Assembly: GCF_947331435.1 (NCBI RefSeq)
Contig: NZ_CAMZOF010000004.1
Span: forward strand, 434,001-498,000
Source: Pelagibius sp. Alg239-R121
Lineage (GTDB): Bacteria > Pseudomonadota > Alphaproteobacteria > Kiloniellales > Kiloniellaceae
Length of the DNA: 64,000 nt
Direction: 5' to 3'
Shown here: positions 56,372 to 64,000 of the stretch, piece by piece
Position numbering within the stretch: position 1 is the stretch's first letter
Layout: each line of letters opens with the position of its first letter
Made by a program: the position numbers and the translations under genes
Notes under the pieces: generated by a model
Seen by the model: the letters and a program-made list of their open reading frames with translations, nothing else
What the model was told of the DNA's origin: nothing
The model's database searches: none

Positions 56372-57525
56372 CAGCTGGCTCCGTCGACCCTGATCGATTG
56401 CCCGGGCCGCAAGCGCTCATTTCCGCGCACAACCACTTTTTGACCCTCTTTCAATCCGCGTTCGACCACCAGACGATTGCCGACGGCAACGCCCAGATCA
56501 ACCGGCTGCAGCTTGGCGGTTTCACCGTCGGCCACGTAGACGATCGCACCTTCGGGGCGCTTGATCACCGCATCCTTGTGGACGGTCAAGACATCTCGTC
56601 GCGCCCCGATCGGGACATAGACCGTCACGCTTTGTTCGTTCGCCAGAGGGCTTTCGGAATGATCGAAGCGGGCGTTGAACCGTACGGCGCGCGTGCGGGT
56701 CAAAGGGTTCTCGTTCGGCACCATGGCGCGGACCCAAGCTTCGTGTGTCGTCGAATCGTCGAGCGCGACCCGCACTTTCGTACCGGGTGTCAGGCCGCTG
56801 ACGAAACGGAAAGGAACGTCCGCCTCGATTTCAAGCGACCGGTCGGCGACCATCTGCACCACCGCCTGACCAGTTTGAACGTAGGCGCCGGCCTCGGTCA
56901 TGCGGCGGGTGATAACGCCACTGTAGGGAGCGGTTATAGTTGCATAGCCCAGATTGATGTCGGCTGCGCGCTTGTCGGCGGACCGGCTCAGGATCGCTGC
57001 TTCGGCCTGGGCGACTTCCGCTTGTGCAATGACAACTTCCTGTCGCGCGTCTTCGAAGCGTGACTGATTAAAAGCAGCCGATTTCTTAAGCCTTTCCAGT
57101 CGGGCCAAAGTCTGTTTTGCCAGGGTGAGTCGGGCTTTTCTGGTTTTCAGGTTGGCCTGGGCACCCGCTAGTTCGCCTTTCGCAAGGTCACGCTGCGCTA
57201 CCAAATAGCTGTTGTTGAGCGCGGCGAGAACCTGCCCGGCCTCGACCCGGTCGCCGATTTCCACATCGAAACGCTCTACGGGGCCGTTGATCCGCGCCGA
57301 TACGTCTCCGGCCTGACGTGCAACAAGGCGTCCAATGACGGCAGCGGTTTGAGATAAAGGCTCCACCCGGACGAGATCGACCCGCACCAGGGGCGCATCC
57401 TGAGCTATGGCCGGGGACAGCAGGGCAAATAGTGCGCAGGCAGTTATGATCAGACCGGTCAGCAGCCGTGTCCTGCTTTTCAACCCAACTCCAAATGCGC
57501 GACGACTAAGCAGGATATCCTCCAC
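56371..57525 (-). CDS. RND efflux periplasmic adaptor (membrane fusion protein)
   Basis: The 384-residue protein has a signal or anchor sequence GLIITACALFALLSPAIAQD, the lipoyl half-motifs VERFDVEIGDRVEAGQVLAA and APYSGVITRRMTEAGAYVQT, and a coiled-coil hairpin in between (KTLARLERLKKSAAFNQSRF). It connects the RND pump to an outer-membrane channel. Upstream is a palindrome-bearing region. It is the first gene of the efflux pair. Confidence 0.95.
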   Translation of the reverse strand: MEDILLSRRAFGVGLKSRTRLLTGLIITACALFALLSPAIAQDAPLVRVDLVRVEPLSQTAAVIGRLVARQAGDVSARINGPVERFDVEIGDRVEAGQVLAALNNSYLVAQRDLAKGELAGAQANLKTRKARLTLAKQTLARLERLKKSAAFNQSRFEDARQEVVIAQAEVAQAEAAILSRSADKRAADINLGYATITAPYSGVITRRMTEAGAYVQTGQAVVQMVADRSLEIEADVPFRFVSGLTPGTKVRVALDDSTTHEAWVRAMVPNENPLTRTRAVRFNARFDHSESPLANEQSVTVYVPIGARRDVLTVHKDAVIKRPEGAIVYVADGETAKLQPVDLGVAVGNRLVVERGLKEGQKVVVRGNERLRPGQSIRVDGAS

Positions 57526-57977
57526 CCCGGCATGCGCGAACCTTCCACCGGGGCCCGCACAGTGTTCTCTAAGAGTCTTCTCAAGTGGCTAAACTATATA
57601 GTGTACCCTGGACATTTGGCCATTTGTCGCCTGCTGTCAATGTCACCACAGGTACAAATCGTGAATCCATACCGCCTATTCACGGTTGCCTTCGGCCCAC
57701 CCATTCATCGCCAAAAGGTGTCTAGAGCCTGAAGAAGTGCGGCTTTTCCGCCCAGTCCGTTGGGTTGGCCTTGTCGAGGCGGTCACCGGATTGTTATGAC
57801 CTAGAGTAGGATCGTTCTCGATGGAGTTGGTCAATTATATGAATCGCCTTCAAAGCGCAGAATGAAGAGGCTGCTTCGTGTCTCAACGTGATCCGGCATG
57901 GGACGACCGAGTTCTAAATGATTAGAAACCGGCGCCTCTAGGGGCTACCGGTCAGAGTTTTTTTGGGAGGACCTGTG
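57526..57977. promoter_or_regulatory. Promoter region of the efflux operon with ACTATATAGT palindrome (57593-57602)
   Basis: ACTATATAGT at 57593-57602 is a perfect 10-bp palindrome within AAACTATATAGTGTACC, 68 bp upstream of the adaptor start. The same 10-mer is the core of the tct palindrome at 19233-19242. A short dimer-binding regulator is likely. The remaining part toward the HDAC-like gene shows no operator or frame; GGGAGGACC precedes that start. Confidence 0.45.
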
Positions 57978-58907
57978 ATGACAACGCTGCTGTACAGCCA
58001 TGAGGCCTGCGTTCGCCATGACCCGGGCGAAATGCATCCGGAGTGCCCGGGACGGCTTGAGGCCGTGCTGAAGGCTCTGGCTGCACCCGAGTTTGAAGCC
58101 CTAGAGCGTCGTGACGCGCCCCGTGCCGAGGTCGAGCAGATTGCACGGGTTCATCCGCAACCCTATGTTGACAGCCTCCTGGCTGCGGTTCCGGAGAGTG
58201 GATGGCGCGGTATAGACGGCGATACCATCCTTTCGCCGGGTTCAGGCGAAGCGGCTCTGCGGGCGGCGGGCGCGCTCTGTGCCGCGGTGGATGCGGTGAT
58301 GACAGGGGAGGCCGACAATGCATTTTGTGCGGTCCGGCCACCTGGACATCATGCGGAGCCGGATCAGGCCATGGGTTTCTGTCTGTTCAACAACGTCGCC
58401 GTCGGAGCGCTCCATGCCCGCGAAGTGCACCGCTGCCACAGGATCGCCGTGATCGATTTCGACGTGCATCATGGCAATGGAACCCAGGCAAGTTTTTGGA
58501 ACGACCCGGATCTCTTCTACGCTTCCACCCATCAGTCTCCGTTGTATCCCGGGACCGGCGCGCCGCAGGAACGTGGCGTAGCGACCAACATTTGTAATGC
58601 TGTGCTTTCGCCGAGCGCGGGTTCCGAAGAATTCCGTAATGCAATGCGGACGAGGGTTCTACCGGCTCTGACACGCTTTGACCCAGATTTCATCCTGATT
58701 TCCGCCGGATTCGATGCTCATAGAGATGATCCCTTGGCTAATCTTGAACTTCTGGAGGAGGACTATGTCTGGGCGACGGACGAATTGGTCGCGGTTGCGC
58801 GTCACGCCTGTGCGGGACGGATCGTCTCCACTCTTGAAGGCGGATATAATCTCGCGGCTCTGGCAAGTTCGACGGCTGCTCACGTCAGGAGTCTGATGGC
58901 GGCTTAG
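57978..58907 (+). CDS. Histone deacetylase-family protein (acetylpolyamine amidohydrolase-like)
   Basis: The ATG at 57978 gives 309 residues; a TTG at 57963 is an alternative. The zinc hydrolase core has RPPGHHAEPDQAMGFCLFNN, VIDFDVHHGNGTQASFWNDP and ILISAGFDAHRDDPLANLEL, with the His pair, Asp and Tyr/Asp ligands of class II deacetylases. Substrates may be acetylated lysine, polyamines or small amides. It lies upstream of xseB, ispA and dxs on the same strand, a grouping frequent in alphaproteobacteria. Confidence 0.95.
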   Translation: MTTLLYSHEACVRHDPGEMHPECPGRLEAVLKALAAPEFEALERRDAPRAEVEQIARVHPQPYVDSLLAAVPESGWRGIDGDTILSPGSGEAALRAAGALCAAVDAVMTGEADNAFCAVRPPGHHAEPDQAMGFCLFNNVAVGALHAREVHRCHRIAVIDFDVHHGNGTQASFWNDPDLFYASTHQSPLYPGTGAPQERGVATNICNAVLSPSAGSEEFRNAMRTRVLPALTRFDPDFILISAGFDAHRDDPLANLELLEEDYVWATDELVAVARHACAGRIVSTLEGGYNLAALASSTAAHVRSLMAA

Positions 58908-59096
58908 GGCATAGACGAAAAGGATCGAAGCGGCATTAGAGCTGGTTCTTCAGGCTTGCCATTGCGCGCCGAGATGACAGCGATTAGGACTAGTGAAAGC
59001 GATAGACAATCAGAATCGTTTATCTGCTGATAAGATGTTCCAGACAGGTTGGGCCGGTTCCACGGCCCCCGAGGATGAGAGGTTAAGGACAAAACG

Positions 59097-59357
59097 ATGG
59101 CGGAAAACGCTACTCAAACAATCCCTGCGGATGTGCAGAAGATGTCCTTTGAAGAGGCGCTGGAAGAACTGCGTCATATCGTGGGCGCCCTGGAGCGGGG
59201 CGACGGGAAGCTCGATGACGCCATTGCGTCCTATCAGCGGGGCGCCGAGCTTAAGGCACATTGCGAGAGCAAACTGCGTGACGCCCAGGAAAAGGTCGAG
59301 AAGATCAGCCTCTCGCCAGGTGGCGAGATTAAGACCGAAGCGTTTGATGTCGGCTGA
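59097..59357 (+). CDS. xseB: Exodeoxyribonuclease VII small subunit
   Basis: The 86-residue protein has the XseB signature MSFEEALEELRHIVGALERG then DGKLDDAIASYQRGAELKAH and CESKLRDAQEKVEKI. It binds the large subunit to form a single-strand DNA exonuclease. Leads the xseB-ispA-dxs cluster; 33 bp before ispA. Confidence 0.96.
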   Translation: MAENATQTIPADVQKMSFEEALEELRHIVGALERGDGKLDDAIASYQRGAELKAHCESKLRDAQEKVEKISLSPGGEIKTEAFDVG

Positions 59358-59390
59358 GACCTCTCCGCTTCGCCTCCAGGGTCCGGCCCT

Positions 59391-60278
59391 ATGACACCTT
59401 TGATGTCACGTCTTACAGCACGCGCAGAGTCGGTGACCCGACGTTTGGATGCGTTGCTGCCGCTGGTCGAAGGACCGCGCGGGCGGGTGGTGGAGGCCAT
59501 GCGCTATTCGGCCCTGAGCGGCGGCAAGCGCCTCCGGCCTTTCCTGGTCGTGGAATCGGCCCAGCTGTTCGGACTGAGCGAGGCCGCGGCACTGGATACG
59601 GCAGCGGCGGTCGAGATGATCCATTGCTACAGTTTGATCCACGACGATCTTCCGGCCATGGATGACAGCGATCTGCGGCGCGGTCATCCGACCGTGCATG
59701 TGAAATTCGATGATGCGACTGCGATTTTGGCAGGCGACGGTCTGCTGACGGAAGCCTTTGCGGTTCTTGCCGGCTCTGGCGGCCACCCGGATCCTGCGGT
59801 CCGCTGCGAGCTTGTTGGCGGTTTGGCCGCCGCGTCAGGTGCTGCTGGTATGGTCGGTGGTCAGATGATCGATCTTTCACCGATCCGCGACCAGCTTGAT
59901 CTGGCGGGTATTACCACGCTGCAGGAACTTAAAACCGGCGCGCTTATTGTCTTCTCCTGTCAGGCGGGTGCAATCCTGGCACAGGCCGAGCCGCAGGCGC
60001 GTCAGGCGCTGCGGGATTACGCCACGAGCTTGGGTTTGGCCTTTCAAATCGTGGACGATTTGCTGGACAGCGAGTCGACGCCGGAAGCATTGGGCAAACC
60101 CACGGGCCAGGATATGGCCGCGGGAAAGGCGACCTTCGTCGGACAGCTTGGTATTGAGGGCGCGCGCGAAATGGCATCGGGTCTCGTTGCGCAGGCGTGC
60201 GACAGCCTCGATGTCTTTGGAGATCGTGCCGATATTCTGCGTAAAACGGCGACATTCGTGCTGGAACGGACCCGGTAA
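59391..60278 (+). CDS. ispA: Polyprenyl synthetase (farnesyl diphosphate synthase)
   Basis: The 295-residue protein has the first Asp-rich motif DDLPAMDD at residues 85-92 and the second in FQIVDDLLDSE near 220, with GGKRLRPFLVVESAQLFGL before. The residues upstream of the first motif (IHCYSLIHDD) are of the C15-type synthases. It condenses IPP with allylic diphosphates. It is followed by dxs, so substrate supply and use are coupled in one cluster. Confidence 0.96.
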   Translation: MTPLMSRLTARAESVTRRLDALLPLVEGPRGRVVEAMRYSALSGGKRLRPFLVVESAQLFGLSEAAALDTAAAVEMIHCYSLIHDDLPAMDDSDLRRGHPTVHVKFDDATAILAGDGLLTEAFAVLAGSGGHPDPAVRCELVGGLAAASGAAGMVGGQMIDLSPIRDQLDLAGITTLQELKTGALIVFSCQAGAILAQAEPQARQALRDYATSLGLAFQIVDDLLDSESTPEALGKPTGQDMAAGKATFVGQLGIEGAREMASGLVAQACDSLDVFGDRADILRKTATFVLERTR

Positions 60279-60380
60279 TCCTGCGAAGTTACAGTTTCTG
60301 GAGCCTTTCTGTTCCAGTTGTGTAGCATAAGCGCATAACCGCCTGGAGGATAACAAGCTTCTGGGTAACGAGGTAGAGAA

Positions 60381-62324
60381 GTGAGCCAGATCGGTCACAA
60401 CAGACAGACACCGCTGCTCGATAGTGTGTCGACACCGGACGAGTTGCGGCAGATTGATGAAGATCAGCTGCGCCAGCTGGCGGACGAGCTGCGCGTGGAG
60501 ATGATCAACGCGGTCTCTGTGACCGGCGGTCATCTGGGCGCGGGTCTTGGTGTTGTCGAACTGACCGTCGCCGTGCACTACATTTTCAATACGCCCGATG
60601 ACAAGCTCATCTGGGATGTCGGGCACCAGTGCTATCCCCATAAGATCCTGACGGGCCGGCGTGACCGTATTCGCAGTCTGCGGCAGCCCGGCGGCCTCTC
60701 CGGTTTCACCAGCCGCAAGGAAAGTGCGTTCGACCCCTTCGGTGCGGCCCACAGCTCGACTTCAATTTCGGCTGGTTTAGGTTATGCCGTCGGCCGGGAT
60801 CTCGCCGGGCGTTCGAATGATGTCATTGCGGTGATCGGTGACGGCTCCATGTCGGCCGGTATGGCCTACGAAGCCATGAACAATGCCGGCGCCATGAACA
60901 GCCGCTTGATCGTGATCCTGAACGACAACGATATGTCCATCGCGCCGCCGGTCGGTGCCATGAGTGCTTACCTTTCGAAGCTGATTTCCTCCGGATCCTT
61001 CCATTCGGTGCGCAGTCTGGCCAAGGAAGTGGCGAAAAAATTTCCCAAGCCGCTGGAAAATGCCGCCAGGCGGGCCGAGGAATATGCCCGCGGTATGCTG
61101 ACCGGCGGGACTCTGTTCGAGGAAATGGGGTTCTTTTACATCGGTCCGATCGATGGCCACAATCTGGACCACCTTCTGCCGGTCCTGAAGAACGTGCGCG
61201 ACAGCGATCACGACGGCCCCGTTCTGATCCACGCGGTGACCCAGAAGGGCAAAGGCTACGAACCTGCCGAGCAATCAGCCGATAAGTATCACGGCGTGGC
61301 AACCTTCGACGTGGTGACGGGCAAGCAGGCGAAGCCGACGCCCAAGGCACCGGCTTACCAGAACGTCTTTGCCAAAGCACTGATCGCCGAAGCGGAGCAG
61401 GACGACAAGATTGTCGCGGTAACAGCGGCTATGCCTTCGGGTACCGGACTTAATCTTTTCGGGCAGGAATTTCCGGACCGCACCTTCGACGTTGGGATTG
61501 CCGAGCAGCATGCCGTGACCTTCTGCGCCGGGCTGGCCTGTGAAGGCTTCAAACCTTTTGCCGCTATCTATTCGACATTCCTGCAGCGTGCCTACGACCA
61601 GGTGGTTCACGATGTTGCCATCCAGAAGCTGCCGGTGCGCTTTGCCATCGACCGTGCGGGCATGGTCGGTGCCGATGGGGTCACACATCAAGGCAGCTAC
61701 GATATCACCTATCTAGGCTGCCTGCCCGGCGTGGTGCTGATGGCGGCCGCCGATGAAGTCGAGCTCATGGATATGGTGGCGACTGCAGCACAAATCGATG
61801 ACGCGCCTTCCGCCTTCCGCTTTCCACGGGGGGAGGCGACCGGTCTGGAAATGCCTGCACGCGGAACCCCGCTGGCCATTGGCAAGGGCCGGGTGCTGCG
61901 CGAGGGAACTAAAGTCGCAGTGCTGTCTTATGGTACGCGCCTGCAGGACGCACTGAAGGCCGCCGATGATCTAGCGGCCCGAGGGCTCTCGACGACGGTC
62001 GCGGATGCACGCTTCGCCAAACCGCTCGATGAGGATCTGGTGCTCAGGCTCGCCCGCGAGCATGAAGTCCTGATCACCGTCGAGGAAGGTGCCGTCGGTG
62101 GTTTTGCGACCCAGGTGATGCATTGCATGATCTCGGCGAACCTCTTCGATCAGGGACTTAAGTTCCGTCCGCTCCATCTGCCCGACCAGTTTATCGATCA
62201 CGACAAGCCCGACGTGCAGCGTAAAGTCGGTGGCGTTGACGCAACGGCGATCGTTGCCGCCGCGCTGCAGGCCCTGGGGCTTGAAGAGGAAGCACAGTCG
62301 GTACGGCTCCAGTCGACTCTCTGA
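60381..62324 (+). CDS. dxs: 1-deoxy-D-xylulose-5-phosphate synthase
   Basis: The 647-residue thiamine-diphosphate enzyme makes DXP from pyruvate and glyceraldehyde 3-phosphate, the first step of the MEP pathway. The cofactor-binding GDGSMSAG starts at residue 153 and [20 protein letters not shown] follows; the transketolase-like middle has [18 protein letters not shown] and the C-terminal domain has [16 protein letters not shown]. It is preceded by a 102-bp gap after ispA with GGAGGA nearby. Confidence 0.98.
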   Translation: MSQIGHNRQTPLLDSVSTPDELRQIDEDQLRQLADELRVEMINAVSVTGGHLGAGLGVVELTVAVHYIFNTPDDKLIWDVGHQCYPHKILTGRRDRIRSLRQPGGLSGFTSRKESAFDPFGAAHSSTSISAGLGYAVGRDLAGRSNDVIAVIGDGSMSAGMAYEAMNNAGAMNSRLIVILNDNDMSIAPPVGAMSAYLSKLISSGSFHSVRSLAKEVAKKFPKPLENAARRAEEYARGMLTGGTLFEEMGFFYIGPIDGHNLDHLLPVLKNVRDSDHDGPVLIHAVTQKGKGYEPAEQSADKYHGVATFDVVTGKQAKPTPKAPAYQNVFAKALIAEAEQDDKIVAVTAAMPSGTGLNLFGQEFPDRTFDVGIAEQHAVTFCAGLACEGFKPFAAIYSTFLQRAYDQVVHDVAIQKLPVRFAIDRAGMVGADGVTHQGSYDITYLGCLPGVVLMAAADEVELMDMVATAAQIDDAPSAFRFPRGEATGLEMPARGTPLAIGKGRVLREGTKVAVLSYGTRLQDALKAADDLAARGLSTTVADARFAKPLDEDLVLRLAREHEVLITVEEGAVGGFATQVMHCMISANLFDQGLKFRPLHLPDQFIDHDKPDVQRKVGGVDATAIVAAALQALGLEEEAQSVRLQSTL

Positions 62325-62450
62325 CACTCGGGCAGTTGCACGGTTGATCGATCAAGCCGGTGCGGTGTGCGGTGATGGCGGGAATCACGCATAGCGGCTC
62401 TGCGTTTTCAACTCTTCAGTCTGCTTGTTCTTTCCGGCATAGTGCTGCGC

Positions 62451-63887
62451 ATGGTTGCAAGTTTGGACAAATCCGGCCGCGCTGATCGGAGCGTTGGGGC
62501 CAAAGGCAGCTTCGCCCCCTGGTGGGACGAGGTCCGGGCGACCTCTGTCCTGGCGCTGCCGTTGGTACTTACCCAGCTGGCGGTAATCGCAATCCATACG
62601 ACCGACGTTTTGATGATGGGCTGGCTGGGACCGCAGGAGTTGGCGGCGGGTACCCTGGCGAGTTCCTTTTACACGCCCTTTTTCTTTTTTGGCCTTGGTC
62701 TTCTAACAGCCGTCGCGCCGATCTGTGCTCAGGCTCTGGGGGCCCGCCAGTACCGCACGGTTCGCCGGACGGTCCGCCAGGGTTTCTGGGTCGCTATTCT
62801 GGTGGTCATTCCCTTCGGCGTTGTCATCTACAATGTCCGGCCCTTCTTTCATGCCTTTGGTCAGAGTGAGATCAATGCCGAACTCGCAGAGCTCTATCTT
62901 CAGGCCGCCGTTTGGGGCTTGCTGCCGGCGCTCTGGCTGATCGTTCTGCGCTGCTTCGTTTCGGCGCTGTCACGGCCGCGTTCGATCCTCTTTGTGACCC
63001 TGTTCGGCGTTTTCGCTAACGCACTGGGTAACTACGCACTGATGTTCGGCAAGTTCGGTTTCCCGGCGCTCGGTCTGCTGGGGGCCGGGATTACGACTTC
63101 CATCGTGAACTTTGCCATGTTTGCGGTGATGCTCACCTTTGTATCGATGGACCGGCGCATGAAGCGCTTTGCGATCATCGTGCGTTTCTGGAAGCCCGAC
63201 TGGACGATTTTCGTTTCGATCCTGAAGGTCGGCCTGCCGATCGGTGTTTCCGTTGTGTCCGAGACCGGTATGTTCGCGGTTGCCGCTTTCATGATGGGCT
63301 TGATCAGTGTCTCGGCCACTGCCGGGCATGCCATTGCGCTGCAATGTGCGGCCGTCGCCTTCATGGTTCCACTAGGAGTGTCCCACGCGGCGACCATCCG
63401 GGTCGGGCTTGCCGCCGGGCGCCGTAATGCGGAAGCCGTGTGGCGGGCGGGCTGGTCATCCTTTGGGCTATCTGCGGTCTTCTGCATGGCCTCTGCGATG
63501 CTGTTCTGGTTTTTCCCGGGTGCGCTGATCAGCCTGTTTCTGGACCCGGCTCTGCCGCAGAACGCTGAACCCATTGCACTTGCGGTCTCCTTTTTGGGCA
63601 TCGCGGCGCTGTTCCAGATTGTCGACGGGCTTCAGATTGTCGGTGCGGGATCTCTACGCGGCCTCAAGGATACAGCCATGCCCATGATTATTTCGGCGAT
63701 CGGCTATTGGTTCGTTGGATTTGGAACCAGCTATTACCTGGGCTTCGTCCAGGGGCTTGGCGGGCTCGGGATCTGGATTGGTCTTGCGGTGGGCCTGACG
63801 GCTGTTGCGGTGGCTTTGCTGTGGCGTTTCGCACGCCTGGGCAGCGCGTTGGATTACCGTGAAAAAGTCGCTCTGGCGACGGCCTGA
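62451..63887 (+). CDS. MATE-family multidrug/toxin efflux protein
   Basis: The ATG at 62451 gives 478 residues; a GTG at 62442 is also open. Twelve or so hydrophobic spans are visible, beginning LALPLVLTQLAVIAIHTTDV then LMMGWLGPQELAAGTLASSF, the MATE N-terminal pattern, with a second half starting ILKVGLPIGVSVVSETGMFA and GSLRGLKDTAMPMIISAIGY. It exports cationic or amphipathic compounds using a sodium or proton gradient. It is 126 bp past dxs and probably has its own promoter. Confidence 0.94.
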   Translation: MVASLDKSGRADRSVGAKGSFAPWWDEVRATSVLALPLVLTQLAVIAIHTTDVLMMGWLGPQELAAGTLASSFYTPFFFFGLGLLTAVAPICAQALGARQYRTVRRTVRQGFWVAILVVIPFGVVIYNVRPFFHAFGQSEINAELAELYLQAAVWGLLPALWLIVLRCFVSALSRPRSILFVTLFGVFANALGNYALMFGKFGFPALGLLGAGITTSIVNFAMFAVMLTFVSMDRRMKRFAIIVRFWKPDWTIFVSILKVGLPIGVSVVSETGMFAVAAFMMGLISVSATAGHAIALQCAAVAFMVPLGVSHAATIRVGLAAGRRNAEAVWRAGWSSFGLSAVFCMASAMLFWFFPGALISLFLDPALPQNAEPIALAVSFLGIAALFQIVDGLQIVGAGSLRGLKDTAMPMIISAIGYWFVGFGTSYYLGFVQGLGGLGIWIGLAVGLTAVAVALLWRFARLGSALDYREKVALATA

Positions 63888-63893
63888 CCGTAT

Positions 63894-64000
63894 CTACAGC
63901 GACGGCAGGATGACGCCGTCCAGGGCACCGCTTTGATCACCCTTGGACAGGTTATCCCAATTATTCACCCTGTCTTTCCAGTCGACGAAACGGAACAGGC
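63894..64000 (-). CDS. C-terminal fragment of an unidentified protein
   Basis: A minus-strand frame ending at the TAG at 63894-63896 is open to the window edge and reads FRFVDWKDRVNNWDNLSKGD then QSGALDGVILPSL at its end. It is convergent with the MATE gene, 6 bp apart. Thirty-five codons are too few to name a family. Confidence 0.5.
   Translation of the reverse strand, partial: LFRFVDWKDRVNNWDNLSKGDQSGALDGVILPSL

Overview
The window is a stretch of chromosome from a free-living alphaproteobacterium. The evidence is the moderately high GC content, the order histone-deacetylase-like gene, xseB, ispA, dxs, the BetI/BetB plus ChoXWV choline system, alphaproteobacterial families such as DUF1194, PAS_5 and DUF1007, and two SAM/FAD lipid-modification genes flanking a DUF1365 gene. 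The gene set suggests a marine or saline-habitat member of Rhodospirillales/Kiloniellales; the genus cannot be fixed from sequence alone. I saw no rRNA, tRNA, CRISPR array, insertion sequence, phage gene or integrase.

Layout. 1-6562: a divergent LysR regulator (cut by the window edge) and an apparent operon with a racemase-fold protein, a PAPS-type sulfotransferase, cysD, a cysN-cysC fusion and an FrhB-like iron-sulfur flavoprotein; I read it as a dedicated sulfonation locus. 6631-9448: a TetR/MDR-oxidoreductase/enolase-superfamily operon with overlapping genes and a clear palindromic operator. 9519-15753: ferredoxin-NADP reductase, MarR regulator, solitary histidine ammonia-lyase with a HutC-like operator, a YcgN-like protein overlapping a Cys-rich ferredoxin-like protein, a glutamine amidotransferase and a small hypothetical. 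15838-23122: a LysR regulator, then a large DUF3604 protein divergent from a tripartite tricarboxylate transporter (tctCBA) with a GntR/UTRA regulator, with a perfect palindrome between them.

23270-28889: a degenerate nuclease-fold secreted protein, a small monooxygenase-like protein, a DUF1194 protein, fhs with a strong terminator, and a NicO metal exporter with its DUF1007 partner. 29056-34856: an unexplained minus-strand transcript end, an SDR, a PAS_5 protein, and the lipid-modification operon (FAD oxidoreductase, DUF1365, Cfa-like methyltransferase). 35482-38048: fasciclin protein, psuG, a small membrane protein and a HIT protein. 38074-44109: choline/betaine region with betI, betB, a decayed betA remnant and choXWV on the other strand. 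44190-53053: FAD monooxygenase, HAD phosphatase, small basic protein, cytochrome P460-like protein, a betaine/homocysteine methyltransferase-like gene, an unusual ureohydrolase, a 2OG-Fe(II) oxygenase, DUF423, tusA and an amidohydrolase. 53174-57525: an RND efflux pair. 57978-62324: HDAC-like, xseB, ispA and dxs (isoprenoid supply). 62451-63887: a MATE transporter, then the tail of an unidentified minus-strand gene.

Common threads are osmolyte and one-carbon metabolism (choline import, betaine aldehyde oxidation, betaine-type methyl transfer to homocysteine, formate-tetrahydrofolate ligase), catabolism of organic acids by uptake plus dedicated regulators, and several small regulons whose operators can be read directly as palindromes next to the genes.
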